Of a stretch of DNA of 64,000 nt, positions 35,250 through 46,523 are shown piece after piece; position 1 is the first letter of the stretch, and each line of letters starts with the position of its first letter. The position numbers and the translations under genes were made by a program. Under the pieces are notes generated by a model that made no database searches, was not told the origin of the DNA, and was given only the letters and a program-made list of their open reading frames with translations. The stretch is taken from assembly GCA_036583965.1 (NCBI GenBank), contig JAZBQD010000013.1:1962144-2026143 (forward strand). Reading direction: 5' to 3'. This DNA comes from Prunella strophiata. Taxonomy: Eukaryota > Chordata > Aves > Passeriformes > Prunellidae.

Positions 35250-36275
35250 GTAGGTGGGGGTAGCCGGGCACCCGGGCCACCCCCGTCACCCCCGCGAGGG
35301 GCAGGGGGGACACAGCACCTGCGCACAGCAATGCCCAGTGCTGAGGGAACGGGCAGGAGAGCTCTGCCAGGCACAGCAGCATCCTGCACCTCACTGCTTT
35401 TAAAAAGGGAGATCTATTACCACTACACTCTGAATCATGGAGGGAAACCACTCCAGCAGAGCTGAGTTAAGCACGGGGAGGGAGGCTGGAGGTGAGGATG
35501 AGTTCCCAGCCTGGCAGCTCTGGGAAACCACCAGGAGGGGTCCTGCTTATCTAGACACAACCAGAAGAGCCATGGGGCACAAGTGCCAGCTGCTAGCAGA
35601 GCTCCTCTGTTCTGGGCTGTGGGAAGGGATCCCTGACTGAAATCCTGGCTCTCAGTTGCAGAGAGCAGGCATTTGTGGGAAGGAATGAGCAGCCCCTGTC
35701 CTGACCTTACCCAGCTGGCTGAAAGCCTTGGCCTTTCCCCAGACACTCGTGGCTGAAGCCATCAGACACAAACAGTCCTAAGCCTTTGCTCCCTCTGCTA
35801 TTTGAATTGGAGCCCCAGCTCTGACTAGTGACGTGTGTCAGCCCTGGGGGATTTCTCAATTGTGACAAACTCGGTCAGAGTTCATGGCCAAAATATCCCT
35901 GGGTGACTCAGCCACAATCTCCAGCTCTTTCCCCTTGTGACTGGGACCAGCTTGTAGAAGGGCACTGGCAAGGACCAGGGCTCACTGCTTTTTTTTCTCT
36001 ACTTATGCTTGATGAAACAAAGTTGAAGGACTTCATCAGAACTTCATCATTTTGCCCAAATGAAAGTGCTCATCTCCCCCTTGACCTGGGGCACTCTCAG
36101 CAGCCATGGCTGTAATGCAGCTGCTCAAAGCCCTGCTGATGCCACGTGGGGGTCCTGCCTTTACTGGCCACAGTGGGCACCTCTGAGCCGCCTGCTGTGC
36201 TTCCTGCCATGCTCATGTGGTCCCTGGGTTTGGGGTGAGCATGCTCCTACCTCAGGTCTCATTCCCTGTCTGCAG

Positions 36276-36362
36276 CCAACTGCCAAGAGATGGTGAACCT
36301 GCTCTGCTGTGTCCAGACCCTCACAGGTCACCTGAAGTGGAAGTGTCAGTGCAGGCCTGAAG
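36276..36362 (+). CDS. C22orf15: C22orf15 copy 2, exon 2
   Basis: Same sequence and splice sites as copy 1 exon 2, encoding residues 9-37 (ANCQEMVNLLCCVQ to CRPE). Confidence 0.9.
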
Positions 36363-36614
36363 GTACGAGAGCTCTGGGCTGTGGTCACTGAGGGACTGCC
36401 ACTCACCCACAGAGGAACAGCACAGGGTAACTAATGGGTCACAAGGGAGTCACAGAACATCCCAAAACACAGGGAAAGGGACAGCAAACCTCCCACTCCC
36501 CAGAGCTCAACAGATTCTGTTCTAACTTGCCAAGGAAAATACCTCTAAACCCTCAGGCTCATGCTGGCCCCACAGGGGCAGCCTGGGCTTCCTTCACCAC
36601 ATCTCTCTCTCCAG

Positions 36615-36740
36615 ACTGCATCGATCTGGTGGATGAAAAGGGCACCCTGATGAACCTGAGCAAAGTGGAAGATCCTGCATCTGAATATGCCAGTAAATAC
36701 CTGCAGGGAAGGCAGTGCTACATCCTGATCAGAGCTGTCC
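36615..36740 (+). CDS. C22orf15: C22orf15 copy 2, exon 3
   Basis: Family core exon, identical in meaning to copy 1 exon 3 (CIDLVDEKGTLMNLS to CYILIRAV). Flanked by CTCTCCAG and GTGAGTTCC. Confidence 0.92.
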
Positions 36741-37024
36741 GTGAGTTCCCTGTGCAGACAGCTCAGCTCAGCCCAGCCCCTGGGCCAGGAAGGCTCTGCT
36801 CTGGGGCTGGGGCAGGTCTGGGGAGGGCTCTGCTCAGCAGGCACTGGGACACAGCTCAGAAGCTCTGAGGAGGCAGAAGCCAGCTCGGATGAACAGCTAG
36901 AGCTGAGCCTTTGTTTGTCCAGGGGAGAAGGAGCTTTTCTTGGGCAGAACCACCTGCCCCAGCTACAAGCCTTCAGTTTACAGCCAGGAGAGAGACTAAT
37001 CCATTTCTCCCATTCTGCTGCCAG

Positions 37025-37099
37025 GAGAAGAAAACTCTGAAGCCATCTGCTATGAATCCTTGCTAGAGGACCTGGGGAAACACTACCCTGACCTCCCAG
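37025..37099 (+). CDS. C22orf15: C22orf15 copy 2, exon 4
   Basis: 75 bases, EENSEAICYESLLEDLG to HYPDLP, with a GTAAGAG donor. It leaves one G that joins AT of exon 5 to form aspartate. Confidence 0.92.
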
Positions 37100-37518
37100 G
37101 TAAGAGCCGGGCACCCACCTCACCTCCACAGAGTCAGGGGTGCAGGCATGACTCTGTTCCCACCTCAGCCCTCGTACAGCACCTGTGGGACTCCCCTCTG
37201 ATCCCCCTGTGCTCCTTCAGGGCTCTTATGGGCAGTGAGTGCATTCAGGCACCAAGGGAGGGGACAAGCAGGGCTGCTGTGCAGGTCCCCTCCCAGTTAA
37301 CAGTGACACCCCACACCAGGCAGAGGCCTACCCAGCTTGTCCCCCTGGCAAAGAGGGTCACCTCCTTGGAACAAACAGGGAGGGAAGGACATCAGGAGAC
37401 ATTGGGAAACCCTCAAGTGTCTCTCCCAGGCTGTAGTCTCACTGGGTTGGCAGTGCCTTGCTCAATTGACCAACACAGCAGGAAAACACAACTCTGGAAG
37501 GGCTTGGTCACTCCACAG

Positions 37519-37673
37519 ATCGGCTGCAGCAGCTCTCAGCACAGACTCAGAGGACAGAGCAGAGGAAGAAAGGCTCCTTGCAGAGGGCTCAGCCTCACAC
37601 CAGCACCCGAGCCAGGAACAGGACCACCTCACAGAGCAAGAGGAGCTTGGAACACAAGAAAACCCCTAAATGA
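37519..37673 (+). CDS. C22orf15: C22orf15 exon 5 and stop (single copy)
   Basis: 155 bases after a GGTCACTCCACAG acceptor to TGA at 37671-37673. It encodes a basic, low-complexity tail beginning RLQQLSAQTQRTEQRKKG and ending EHKKTPK. The human protein likewise ends in a basic tail. This exon lies outside the duplicated unit, so only copy 2 has it. Confidence 0.85.
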
Positions 37674-39095
37674 GGAACAGACCCATTACTGGGCACCCAG
37701 GCAGCACAGCCTCCACCAGGGCCCAAACACCTGCCCAGGTTTTATTCCCAGCACAGCAAGAGTCCCCTGCTGCTGAGCCCCTCTCCTGGGACCCCCTGCC
37801 CCCTCAGAGCTGCACCCTGACAGACCCAGCATCAGAGCCAGGCACAGGCACCATCCTCCTGCTTCAGGGGCTCTTGTGTTCCCCTGGCATGGCCTGCACT
37901 CCCCAGAGACAAGAACCTGCACCTCCTTCCCACCACCTGCACTCACATCACTGCATGGGCCTGCTGCCCACTGCAGCACTCTGCAGTGGCCCTGCAGGGA
38001 CTGTCCACTGCAGTCACCAGAGAAGCTGCTCCAGAGACAGGCAGGCCCCACAACTGCAGAAGCAGCACTTGCCAAGATGGGTCAGAGCAGAACACTGACC
38101 TGCAGGTTCTCCTTAACAGCTTCTCCACAACACACCAACAGTACCAATACACTTACTTTCTTAAAAGGAGTTACAACAGCTTTGGAGGGTTCCCCCCTGC
38201 TCACACAGGACAGCTCAGCACATGGAGCACTTGGGCTTTTAATTTCTGCCATCTGCTTTGTCCCTTGGCTGTCTCTCAGGAGAACACAGGACATCCCAAT
38301 AAGGCCAGGCACAGCTCAGGACATCTCTACCAAGAAATTAAGACTGTGACATTTAGAAGGGGCAGGACTTTCAGCACCAGCCTCCAGTAGGTGCTAACAG
38401 TTATTTACCATCTAGATTTGCATTTACTCACAGATCCCAGCAAGGGGCTGAGAACTTGTCCTTTTATTCAACAATCAGAGATCAAAAGGTTAAAAATACT
38501 CATCCTGCCATGGAAAATGCATCAGTTAAGCACCTGAAAAGTGTCCTGGTTTCACTGCTGTGCCACTAAAACTCCAGCTGAAACCTCAGAATTCCCTCTT
38601 AGACCAAGGTGAGGAACAGGGTGTCCTGCTGGAGGCCAGCCCATGGGCAGCAATCACGAGGCTGTGCTGCCAAGGTGACTGGAAGAGGAAAGCAGCTCCA
38701 AACTTCACCTGATGCCAGTGACCTTGAGAACATTGCATAACCTGCTAAAGCTTCAGAGGCAGATCAGCCAACTGTATCCACATCCCACAGCCAGACAGGT
38801 CACACCCCTCAGCTCTGAGGTCAGGACAGGTATTCAGGAAGAGGATATCTATAGAAAAGTAATGTCACTGAAAATACTGTGGGACACATGTTGGCTTAGC
38901 TCTCTGCTGCCTCTCCTCTGCCTGGAGGGCAGCCAGGGTCTGGATCCCCTTCTGCCAAGTCACACAGGCACAGTCCTTGCTAGGCTGCACCCCCTGCTTG
39001 CAGGAAATACACACTTGTGCCTTAGCCTTTGGCTCACAACAGCTTTGGTAGCTTAATTTTACCTTGAGAATTGAATAAAGAACATGCACATGTGA
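37674..39095 (+). other. C22orf15: C22orf15 3'UTR
   Basis: Non-coding DNA from the stop to just after an AATAAA at 39074-39079. The open frames inside it have no recognisable domains. The end meets the 3' end of CHCHD10 coming from the other strand. Confidence 0.5.
39074..39079 (+). terminator. C22orf15: Poly(A) signal, probably C22orf15
   Basis: AATAAA in TTGAATAAAGAACATG, followed by a GT-containing stretch. It lies 1.4 kb past the C22orf15 stop codon. Confidence 0.45.
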
Positions 39096-39114
39096 TAAGG
39101 TCCAAATAAATTCT

Positions 39115-39120
39115 TTTATT
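39115..39120 (-). terminator. CHCHD10: Poly(A) signal of CHCHD10
   Basis: AATAAA on the minus strand about 215 bases after the CHCHD10 stop, in ACAGAGAAATAAAAGAAT. The minus transcript would end near 39090-39100. Confidence 0.65.
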
Positions 39121-39332
39121 TCTCTGTAATAAATACAGTGCTATCTGAACACTGAAGACCCTTGGGTCCAATCATTCCTTTCCCTCCCTACTAGCTCAGA
39201 AGTGAATTATCACTAGAATACTCCTGTCTGGTCAGTCTGCTCCCTCCAGCTCACTCCCTGTCTGTCCTTCCACTCCCTGTGGAGAGCAGGGCTCTACACC
39301 ACGATCCTCTTCCCTACGAGGGGGCGAATGCT

Positions 39333-39352
39333 TCACAGGAGAGAAGAAACAC
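39333..39352 (-). CDS. CHCHD10: CHCHD10 last coding exon
   Basis: 20 bases after a TCCTCCCTGTAG acceptor. GT joined to the previous G gives glycine, then VSSLL and TGA (39335-39333), so the protein ends SNGVSSLL, comparable to human HGLSSLP. The open frame that instead runs through the donor of the preceding exon is an unspliced artefact. Confidence 0.85.
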
Positions 39353-39752
39353 CTACAGGGAGGAAGCAGAAGTTCAGCATTAGGAACATGTTCCAGCAGC
39401 TGGAGTTAAAGCTCTCTCACCCAGTGTGACCAGATCATGACCTAACTACTGACAACAGCTTGTATCACATGCAGCAGGAATTCGAGTCAGCAAGGGAGAG
39501 CAGGTTTCACATGGCAGCAACAGTGGATCCTCTAAGAAAGTACCTACATCCCTCCCAACCTTCAGAGAGACATGGCCAAAACTAATTTCTCCTTCCCTTT
39601 CCAGCTGCCTTCCTGACTAAAAACACAACTGGTTCCTACTGAAGCCCTAAAAAGCATTATATCCCCAAAAGATGGCTTCTGCAGCCTCTAACTCTCGGAG
39701 GTGCTGTCGGGCAGCAGCTCCCTCCCTCCCGGCAGGGTCAGGGCGCACTCAC

Positions 39753-39897
39753 CGTTGCTGTACTTGCACTGCTTCAGCGCCTCGTTGAAGCCCTCGCACA
39801 GGGTCAGGTCTCTCTGGTTGGTGGCGCACTCCAGGAACTGCTTCATCTCATAGTGGCACGGTCCGTACGGCGACTGCTGCAGCACGGCCCGGGGCTC
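39753..39897 (-). CDS. CHCHD10: CHCHD10 exon with CHCH domain
   Basis: 145 bases between a CCGCTGCCGCAG acceptor and a GTGAGTGC donor. It encodes [16 protein letters not shown] and the coiled-coil-helix-coiled-coil-helix domain with the twin CX9C motif: [11 protein letters not shown] and [11 protein letters not shown], both with exactly nine residues between the cysteines. Such proteins are imported and oxidised by the MIA40 relay into the mitochondrial intermembrane space; CHCHD10 is tied to cristae organisation and, in humans, to motor neuron disease. Confidence 0.95.
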
Positions 39898-40063
39898 CTG
39901 CGGCAGCGGGCCCGCTCAGGGCGGCCGGGGGCGGCGGCGCCTCTCCCGGCGCGCTCCCGTCCGTCCGTCCGTCCGTCCCTCCCTCCCGCCCGGCCCCGCT
40001 CCCCTCCGCCGCCGCCTCCCCGCCCAAGGGCGGCCCAAGGGCACAGCCCGGCCCCGCTCGTAC

Positions 40064-40247
40064 CTGGGCGGGCGCCGCCGCCTTGGCGGGCTCGGAGGAG
40101 CCGCCGCTGAAGACGCCGGTGATGGCGCTGCCCACGACGTGTCCCACGGCGGAACCCACGGCCACGCCGGCCGCCGTGCTCGCCATCTGCGCCATCAGCC
40201 CGGGCTGCGCCGGCTGCGCCGCGGGCATCGGGGCCGCTGGGGCCGGG
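40064..40247 (-). CDS. CHCHD10: CHCHD10 exon with conserved hydrophobic segment
   Basis: 184 bases between a CTTCTCTCCGCAG acceptor and a GTACGAGC donor. It encodes [16 protein letters not shown], then [20 protein letters not shown] and [18 protein letters not shown], nearly identical to the glycine-rich central helix of CHCHD10 and CHCHD2. The C-terminus favours CHCHD10, as does the position beside C22orf15. In mammals a first exon encodes the mitochondrial targeting start; I could not find it. If this exon were the first, translation would begin at the internal MPAAQ, because an in-frame TGA lies 13 codons upstream. Confidence 0.93.
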
Positions 40248-40295
40248 CTGCGGAGAGAAGGGAGTCATGGGGGCGGCACGGGGCGGCGTGCCCGC

Positions 40296-42893
40296 CGAGC
40301 CGAGCCGAGCCGAGCCGAGCCGAGCCGAGCCGAGCCGAGCCGAGCCGAGCCGAGCCGAGCCGAGCCGAGCCGAGCCGAGCCGAGCCGAGCCGAGCCGAGC
40401 CGAGCCGAGCCGAGCCGAGCCGAGCCGAGCCGAGCCGAGCCGAGCCGAGCCGAGCCGAGCCGAGCCGAGCCGAGCCGAGCCGAGCCGAGCCGAGCCGAGC
40501 CGAGCCGAGCCGAGCCGAGCCGAGCCGAGCCGAGCCGAGCCGAGCCGAGCCGAGCCGAGCCGAGCCGAGCCGAGCCGAGCCGAGCCGAGCCGAGCCGAGC
40601 CGAGCCGAGCCGAGCCGAGCCGAGCCGAGCCGAGCCGAGCCGAGCCGAGCCGAGCCGAGCCGAGCCGAGCCGAGCCGAGCCGAGCCGAGCCGAGCCGAGC
40701 CGAGCCGAGCCGAGCCGAGCCGAGCCGAGCCGAGCCGAGCCGAGCCGAGCCGAGCCGAGCCGAGCCGAGCCGAGCCGAGCCGAGCCGAGCCGAGCCGAGC
40801 CGAGCCGAGCCGAGCCGAGCCGAGCCGAGCCGAGCCGAGCCGAGCCGAGCCGAGCCGAGCCGAGCCGAGCCGAGCCGAGCCGAGCCGAGCCGAGCCGAGC
40901 CGAGCCGAGCCGAGCCGAGCCGAGCCGAGCCGAGCCGAGCCGAGCCGAGCCGAGCCGAGCCGAGCCGAGCCGAGCCGAGCCGAGCCGAGCCGAGCCGAGC
41001 CGAGCCGAGCCGAGCCGAGCCGAGCCGAGCCGAGCCGAGCCGAGCCGAGCCGAGCCGAGCCGAGCCGAGCCGAGCCGAGCCGAGCCGAGCCGAGCCGAGC
41101 CGAGCCGAGCCGAGCCGAGCCGAGCCGAGCCGAGCCGAGCCGAGCCGAGCCGAGCCGAGCCGAGCCGAGCCGAGCCGAGCCGAGCCGAGCCGAGCCGAGC
41201 CGAGCCGAGCCGAGCCGAGCCGAGCCGAGCCGAGCCGAGCCGAGCCGAGCCGAGCCGAGCCGAGCCGAGCCGAGCCGAGCCGAGCCGAGCCGAGCCGAGC
41301 CGAGCCGAGCCGAGCCGAGCCGAGCCGAGCCGAGCCGAGCCGAGCCGAGCCGAGCCGAGCCGAGCCGAGCCGAGCCGAGCCGAGCCGAGCCGAGCCGAGC
41401 CGAGCCGAGCCGAGCCGAGCCGAGCCGAGCCGAGCCGAGCCGAGCCGAGCCGAGCCGAGCCGAGCCGAGCCGAGCCGAGCCGAGCCGAGCCGAGCCGAGC
41501 CGAGCCGAGCCGAGCCGAGCCGAGCCGAGCCGAGCCGAGCCGAGCCGAGCCGAGCCGAGCCGAGCCGAGCCGAGCCGAGCCGAGCCGAGCCGAGCCGAGC
41601 CGAGCCGAGCCGAGCCGAGCCGAGCCGAGCCGAGCCGAGCCGAGCCGAGCCGAGCCGAGCCGAGCCGAGCCGAGCCGAGCCGAGCCGAGCCGAGCCGAGC
41701 CGAGCCGAGCCGAGCCGAGCCGAGCCGAGCCGAGCCGAGCCGAGCCGAGCCGAGCCGAGCCGAGCCGAGCCGAGCCGAGCCGAGCCGAGCCGAGCCGAGC
41801 CGAGCCGAGCCGAGCCGAGCCGAGCCGAGCCGAGCCGAGCCGAGCCGAGCCGAGCCGAGCCGAGCCGAGCCGAGCCGAGCCGAGCCGAGCCGAGCCGAGC
41901 CGAGCCGAGCCGAGCCGAGCCGAGCCGAGCCGAGCCGAGCCGAGCCGAGCCGAGCCGAGCCGAGCCGAGCCGAGCCGAGCCGAGCCGAGCCGAGCCGAGC
42001 CGAGCCGAGCCGAGCCGAGCCGAGCCGAGCCGAGCCGAGCCGAGCCGAGCCGAGCCGAGCCGAGCCGAGCCGAGCCGAGCCGAGCCGAGCCGAGCCGAGC
42101 CGAGCCGAGCCGAGCCGAGCCGAGCCGAGCCGAGCCGAGCCGAGCCGAGCCGAGCCGAGCCGAGCCGAGCCGAGCCGAGCCGAGCCGAGCCGAGCCGAGC
42201 CGAGCCGAGCCGAGCCGAGCCGAGCCGAGCCGAGCCGAGCCGAGCCGAGCCGAGCCGAGCCGAGCCGAGCCGAGCCGAGCCGAGCCGAGCCGAGCCGAGC
42301 CGAGCCGAGCCGAGCCGAGCCGAGCCGAGCCGAGCCGAGCCGAGCCGAGCCGAGCCGAGCCGAGCCGAGCCGAGCCGAGCCGAGCCGAGCCGAGCCGAGC
42401 CGAGCCGAGCCGAGCCGAGCCGAGCCGAGCCGAGCCGAGCCGAGCCGAGCCGAGCCGAGCCGAGCCGAGCCGAGCCGAGCCGAGCCGAGCCGAGCCGAGC
42501 CGAGCCGAGCCGAGCCGAGCCGAGCCGAGCCGAGCCGAGCCGAGCCGAGCCGAGCCGAGCCGAGCCGAGCCGAGCCGAGCCGAGCCGAGCCGAGCCGAGC
42601 CGAGCCGAGCCGAGCCGAGCCGAGCCGAGCCGAGCCGAGCCGAGCCGAGCCGAGCCGAGCCGAGCCGAGCCGAGCCGAGCCGAGCCGAGCCGAGCCGAGC
42701 CGAGCCGAGCCGAGCCGAGCCGAGCCGAGCCGAGCCGAGCCGAGCCGAGCCGAGCCGAGCCGAGCCGAGCCGAGCCGAGCCGAGCCGAGCCGAGCCGAGC
42801 CGAGCCGAGCCGAGCCGAGCCGAGCCGAGCCGAGCCGAGCCGAGCCGAGCCGAGCCGAGCCGAGCCGAGCCGAGCCGAGCCGAGCCGAGCCGA
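40296..42893. repeat. Pentanucleotide array (CGAGC)n, about 519 copies
   Basis: About 2.6 kb of uninterrupted CGAGC (GGCTC on the CHCHD10 sense strand), starting some 50 bases upstream of the CHCHD10 exon acceptor. I see no interruption. Because 5 is not a multiple of 3, every frame cycles through the same peptide (AEPSR forward, LGSAR reverse), which produces the very long but meaningless open frames here. It probably lies in CHCHD10 intron 1 or its upstream flank. Confidence 0.98.
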
Positions 42894-45800
42894 CCGCGGG
42901 ATGGATCACGGGATGGATGGATCATGGACCCGTCCACGGGATCGATCACGGATGGATGGATCATGGACCCGTCACGGGATCGATCACGGGATCGATCAGG
43001 GGATGGATGGATCATGACCCGTCACGGGATGGATGGATCACGGACCCGTCACGGGATCGATCACGGGATCAATAATGGAACCCGTCACGGGATCGATCAC
43101 GGGATCGATCGATCATGGACCCGTCACGGGATCGATCACGGGATGGATGGATCATGGACCCGTCACGGGATCGATCACGGGATGGATGGATCATGGACCC
43201 GTCACGGGATCGATCACGGGATGGATGGATCATGGACCCGTCACGGGATCGATCACGGGATGGATGGATCACGGACCCGTCACGGGATCGATCACGGGAT
43301 CGATGGATCATGGACCCGTCACGGGATCGATCACGGGATCGATGGATCATGGACCCGTCACGGGATCGATCACGGGATCGATGGATCATGGACCCGTCAC
43401 GGGATGGATGGATCATGACCCGTCACGGGATGGATGGATCTGGACCCGTCACGGGATGGATGGATCACGGACCCGTCACGGGATGGATGGATCACGGACC
43501 CGTCACGGGATCGATCAGGGGATGGATGGATCACGGACCCGTCACGGGATGGATGGATCATGGACCCGTCACGGGATGGATGGATCATGGACCCGTCACG
43601 GGATCGATCATGGACCCGTCACGGGATGGATGGATCATGGACCTGTCATGGGATCGATCAGGGGATGGATGGATCATGGACCCGTCACGGATCGATCACG
43701 GGATCGATCACGGGATCGATCATGGACCCATCACGGGATCGATCGATCATGGACCCGTCACGGGATCGATCACGGGATCGATGGATCATGGACCCGTCAC
43801 GGGATCGATGGATCATGGACCTGGTCACGGGATCGATCTCGGGATCGATCATGGGATCGATCTCGGACCCGGTCATGGGATCAATCACGGGATTGATCTC
43901 GGACCCGGTCACGGGATCGATCATGGACCCGTCACGGAATCGATCACGGGATCGATCATGGAACCCGTCACGGGATCGATCACGGGATCGATCATGGACC
44001 TGGTCATGGGATCGATCACAGGATCAGTAATGGAACCGGTCACGGGATCGATCATGGAACCGGTCATGGGATCGATCACGGGATCAATAATGGAACCCGT
44101 CACGGGATCGATCACGGGATCGATCATGGACCCGGTCACGGGATCGATCATGGAACCGGTCATGGGATCGATCACGGGATCAATAATGGAACCCGTCACG
44201 GGATCGATCACGGGATCGATCATGGACCTGGTCATGGGATCGATCATGGGATGGATCATGAAATCGGTCACGGGATCGATCATGGAACCAGTCACGGGAT
44301 CGATCATGGACCCGTCACGGGATCGATCATGGACCCGTCACGGGATCGATCATGGACCCGTCACGGGATCGATCACGGGATCGATCATGGACCCGTCACG
44401 GGATCGATCACGGGATCGATCATGGACCCGTCACGGGATCGATCATGGACCCGTCACGGGATCGATCATGGACCCGTCACGGGATCGATCACGGGATCGA
44501 TCACGGGATCGATCATGGACCCGTCACGGGATCGATCATGGACCCGTCACGGGATCGATCATGGACCCGTCACGGGATCGATCATGGACCCGTCACGGGA
44601 TCGATCATGGACCCGTCACGGGATCGATCATGGACCCGTCACGGGATCGATCATGGACCCGTCACGGGATCGATCATGGACCCGTCACGGGATCGATCAT
44701 GGACCCGTCACGGGATCGATCACGGGATCGATCACGGGATCGATCACGGGATCGATCACGGGATCGATCATGGACCCGTCACGGGATCGATCATGGACCC
44801 GTCACGGGATCGATCACGGGATCGATCACGGGATCGATCATGGACCCGTCACGGGATCGATCATGGACCCGTCACGGGATCGATCATGGACCCGTCACGG
44901 GATCGATCATGGACCCGTCACGGATCGATCACGGGATCGATCATGGACCCGTCACGGGATCGATCACGGGATCGATCACGGGATCGATCACGGGATCGAT
45001 CACGGGATCGATCACGGGATCGATCATGGACCCGTCACGGGATCGATCATGGACCCGTCACGGGATCGATCACGGGATCGATCACGGGATCGATCACGGG
45101 ATCGATCATGGACCCGTCACGGGATCGATCACGGGATCGATCATGGACCCGTCACGGGATCGATCACGGGATCGATCACGGGATCGATCATGGAACCCGT
45201 CACGGGATCGATCACGGGATCGATGGATCATGGACCTGGTCATGGGATCGATCACGGGATCGATGGATCATGGACCTGGTCATGGGATCGATCACGGGAT
45301 CGATCATGGACCCGTCACGGGATCGATCACGGGATCGATCATGGACCCGTCACGGGATCGATCACGGGATCAATAATGGAACCCGTCACGGGATCGATCA
45401 CGGGATCGATCACGGGATCGATCATGGACCCGTCACGGGATCGATCATGGACCTGGTCATGGGATCGATCACGGGATCGATCATGGACCCGTCACGGGAT
45501 CGATCATGGAACCCGTCACGGGATCGATCATGGACCCGTCACGGGATCGATCATGGACCCGTCACGGGATCGATCATGGACCCGTCACGGGATCGATCAC
45601 GGGATCGATCACGGGATCGATCACGGGATCAATAATGGAACCCGTCACGGGATCGATCACGGGATCGATCACGGGATCGATCACGGGATCGATCACGGGA
45701 TCAATAATGGAACCCGTCACGGGATCGATCACGGGATCGATCACGGGATCGATCACGGGATCGATCACGGGATCGATCATGGAACCCGTCACGGGATCGA

Positions 45801-46520
45801 TCATGGACCCGTCACGGGATCGATCATGGACCTGGTCATGGGATCGATCACGGGATCGATCACGGGATCGATCATGGACCCGTCACGGGATCGATCACGG
45901 GATCGATCACGGGATCGATCATGGACCTGGTCATGGGATCGATCACGGGATCGATCATGGACCCGTCACGGGATCGATCACGGGATCGATCACGGGATCG
46001 ATCACGGGATCGATCACGGGATCGATCACGGGATCGATCATGGACCCGTCACGGGATCGATCACGGGATCGATCACGGGATCGATCATGGACCCGTCACG
46101 GGATCGATCACGGGATCGATCACGGGATCGATCATGGACCCGTCACGGGATCGATCATGGACCCGTCACGGGATCGATCATGGACCCGTCACGGGATCGA
46201 TCATGGACCCGTCACGGGATCGATCACGGGATCGATCACGGGATCGATCATGGACCCGTCACGGGATCGATCATGGACCCGTCACGGGATCGATCATGGA
46301 CCCGTCACGGGATCGATCACGGGATCGATCACGGGATCGATCATGGACCCGTCACGGGATCGATCATGGACCCGTCACGGGATCGATCATGGACCCGTCA
46401 CGGGATCGATCATGGACCTGGTCATGGGATCGATCACGGGATCGATCATGGACCCGTCACGGGATCGATCACGGGATCGATCATGGACCCGTCACGGGAT
46501 CGATCATGGAACCCGTCACG
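42894..46520. repeat. GATCGATC satellite array, about 3.6 kb
   Basis: A tandem array directly abutting the pentamer. It mixes a 12-base unit (GATCGATCACGG) and a 23-base unit (GATCGATCATGGACCCGTCACGG) in varying order. The first 1 kb is rich in GGATGGATGG variants; later parts are more uniform, with sporadic CAATAATGGAACCCGT and ACCTGGTCATGG variants. The long open frames (repeats of MDPSRDRS, TGSI and similar) are repeat artefacts. Confidence 0.97.
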
Positions 46521-46523
46521 GGC

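Larger units (their letters stand above)
32120..37413. repeat. Tandem duplication, copy 2 (5.29 kb)
   Basis: Collinear with 24400-30336. The length difference (about 640 bases) is almost wholly explained by the 869/231-base segment swap. It carries intact VPREB3 and exons 1-4 of an intact C22orf15, whose exon 5 lies just outside the duplicated unit. After 37413 unique sequence continues, so copy 2 is attached to the ancestral right flank. Confidence 0.95.

Noticed and set aside
40083..43418. Open frame of over 1,100 residues (AEPSR repeats) and its overlapping partners on both strands
   Set aside because: The 5-base repeat lacks stop codons in every frame, so the frames are a property of the repeat. 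No promoter, splice or codon evidence supports a protein.
42894..46520. CRISPR-like array because of regular repeats
   Set aside because: There are no unique spacers; the units directly abut and the genome is vertebrate.
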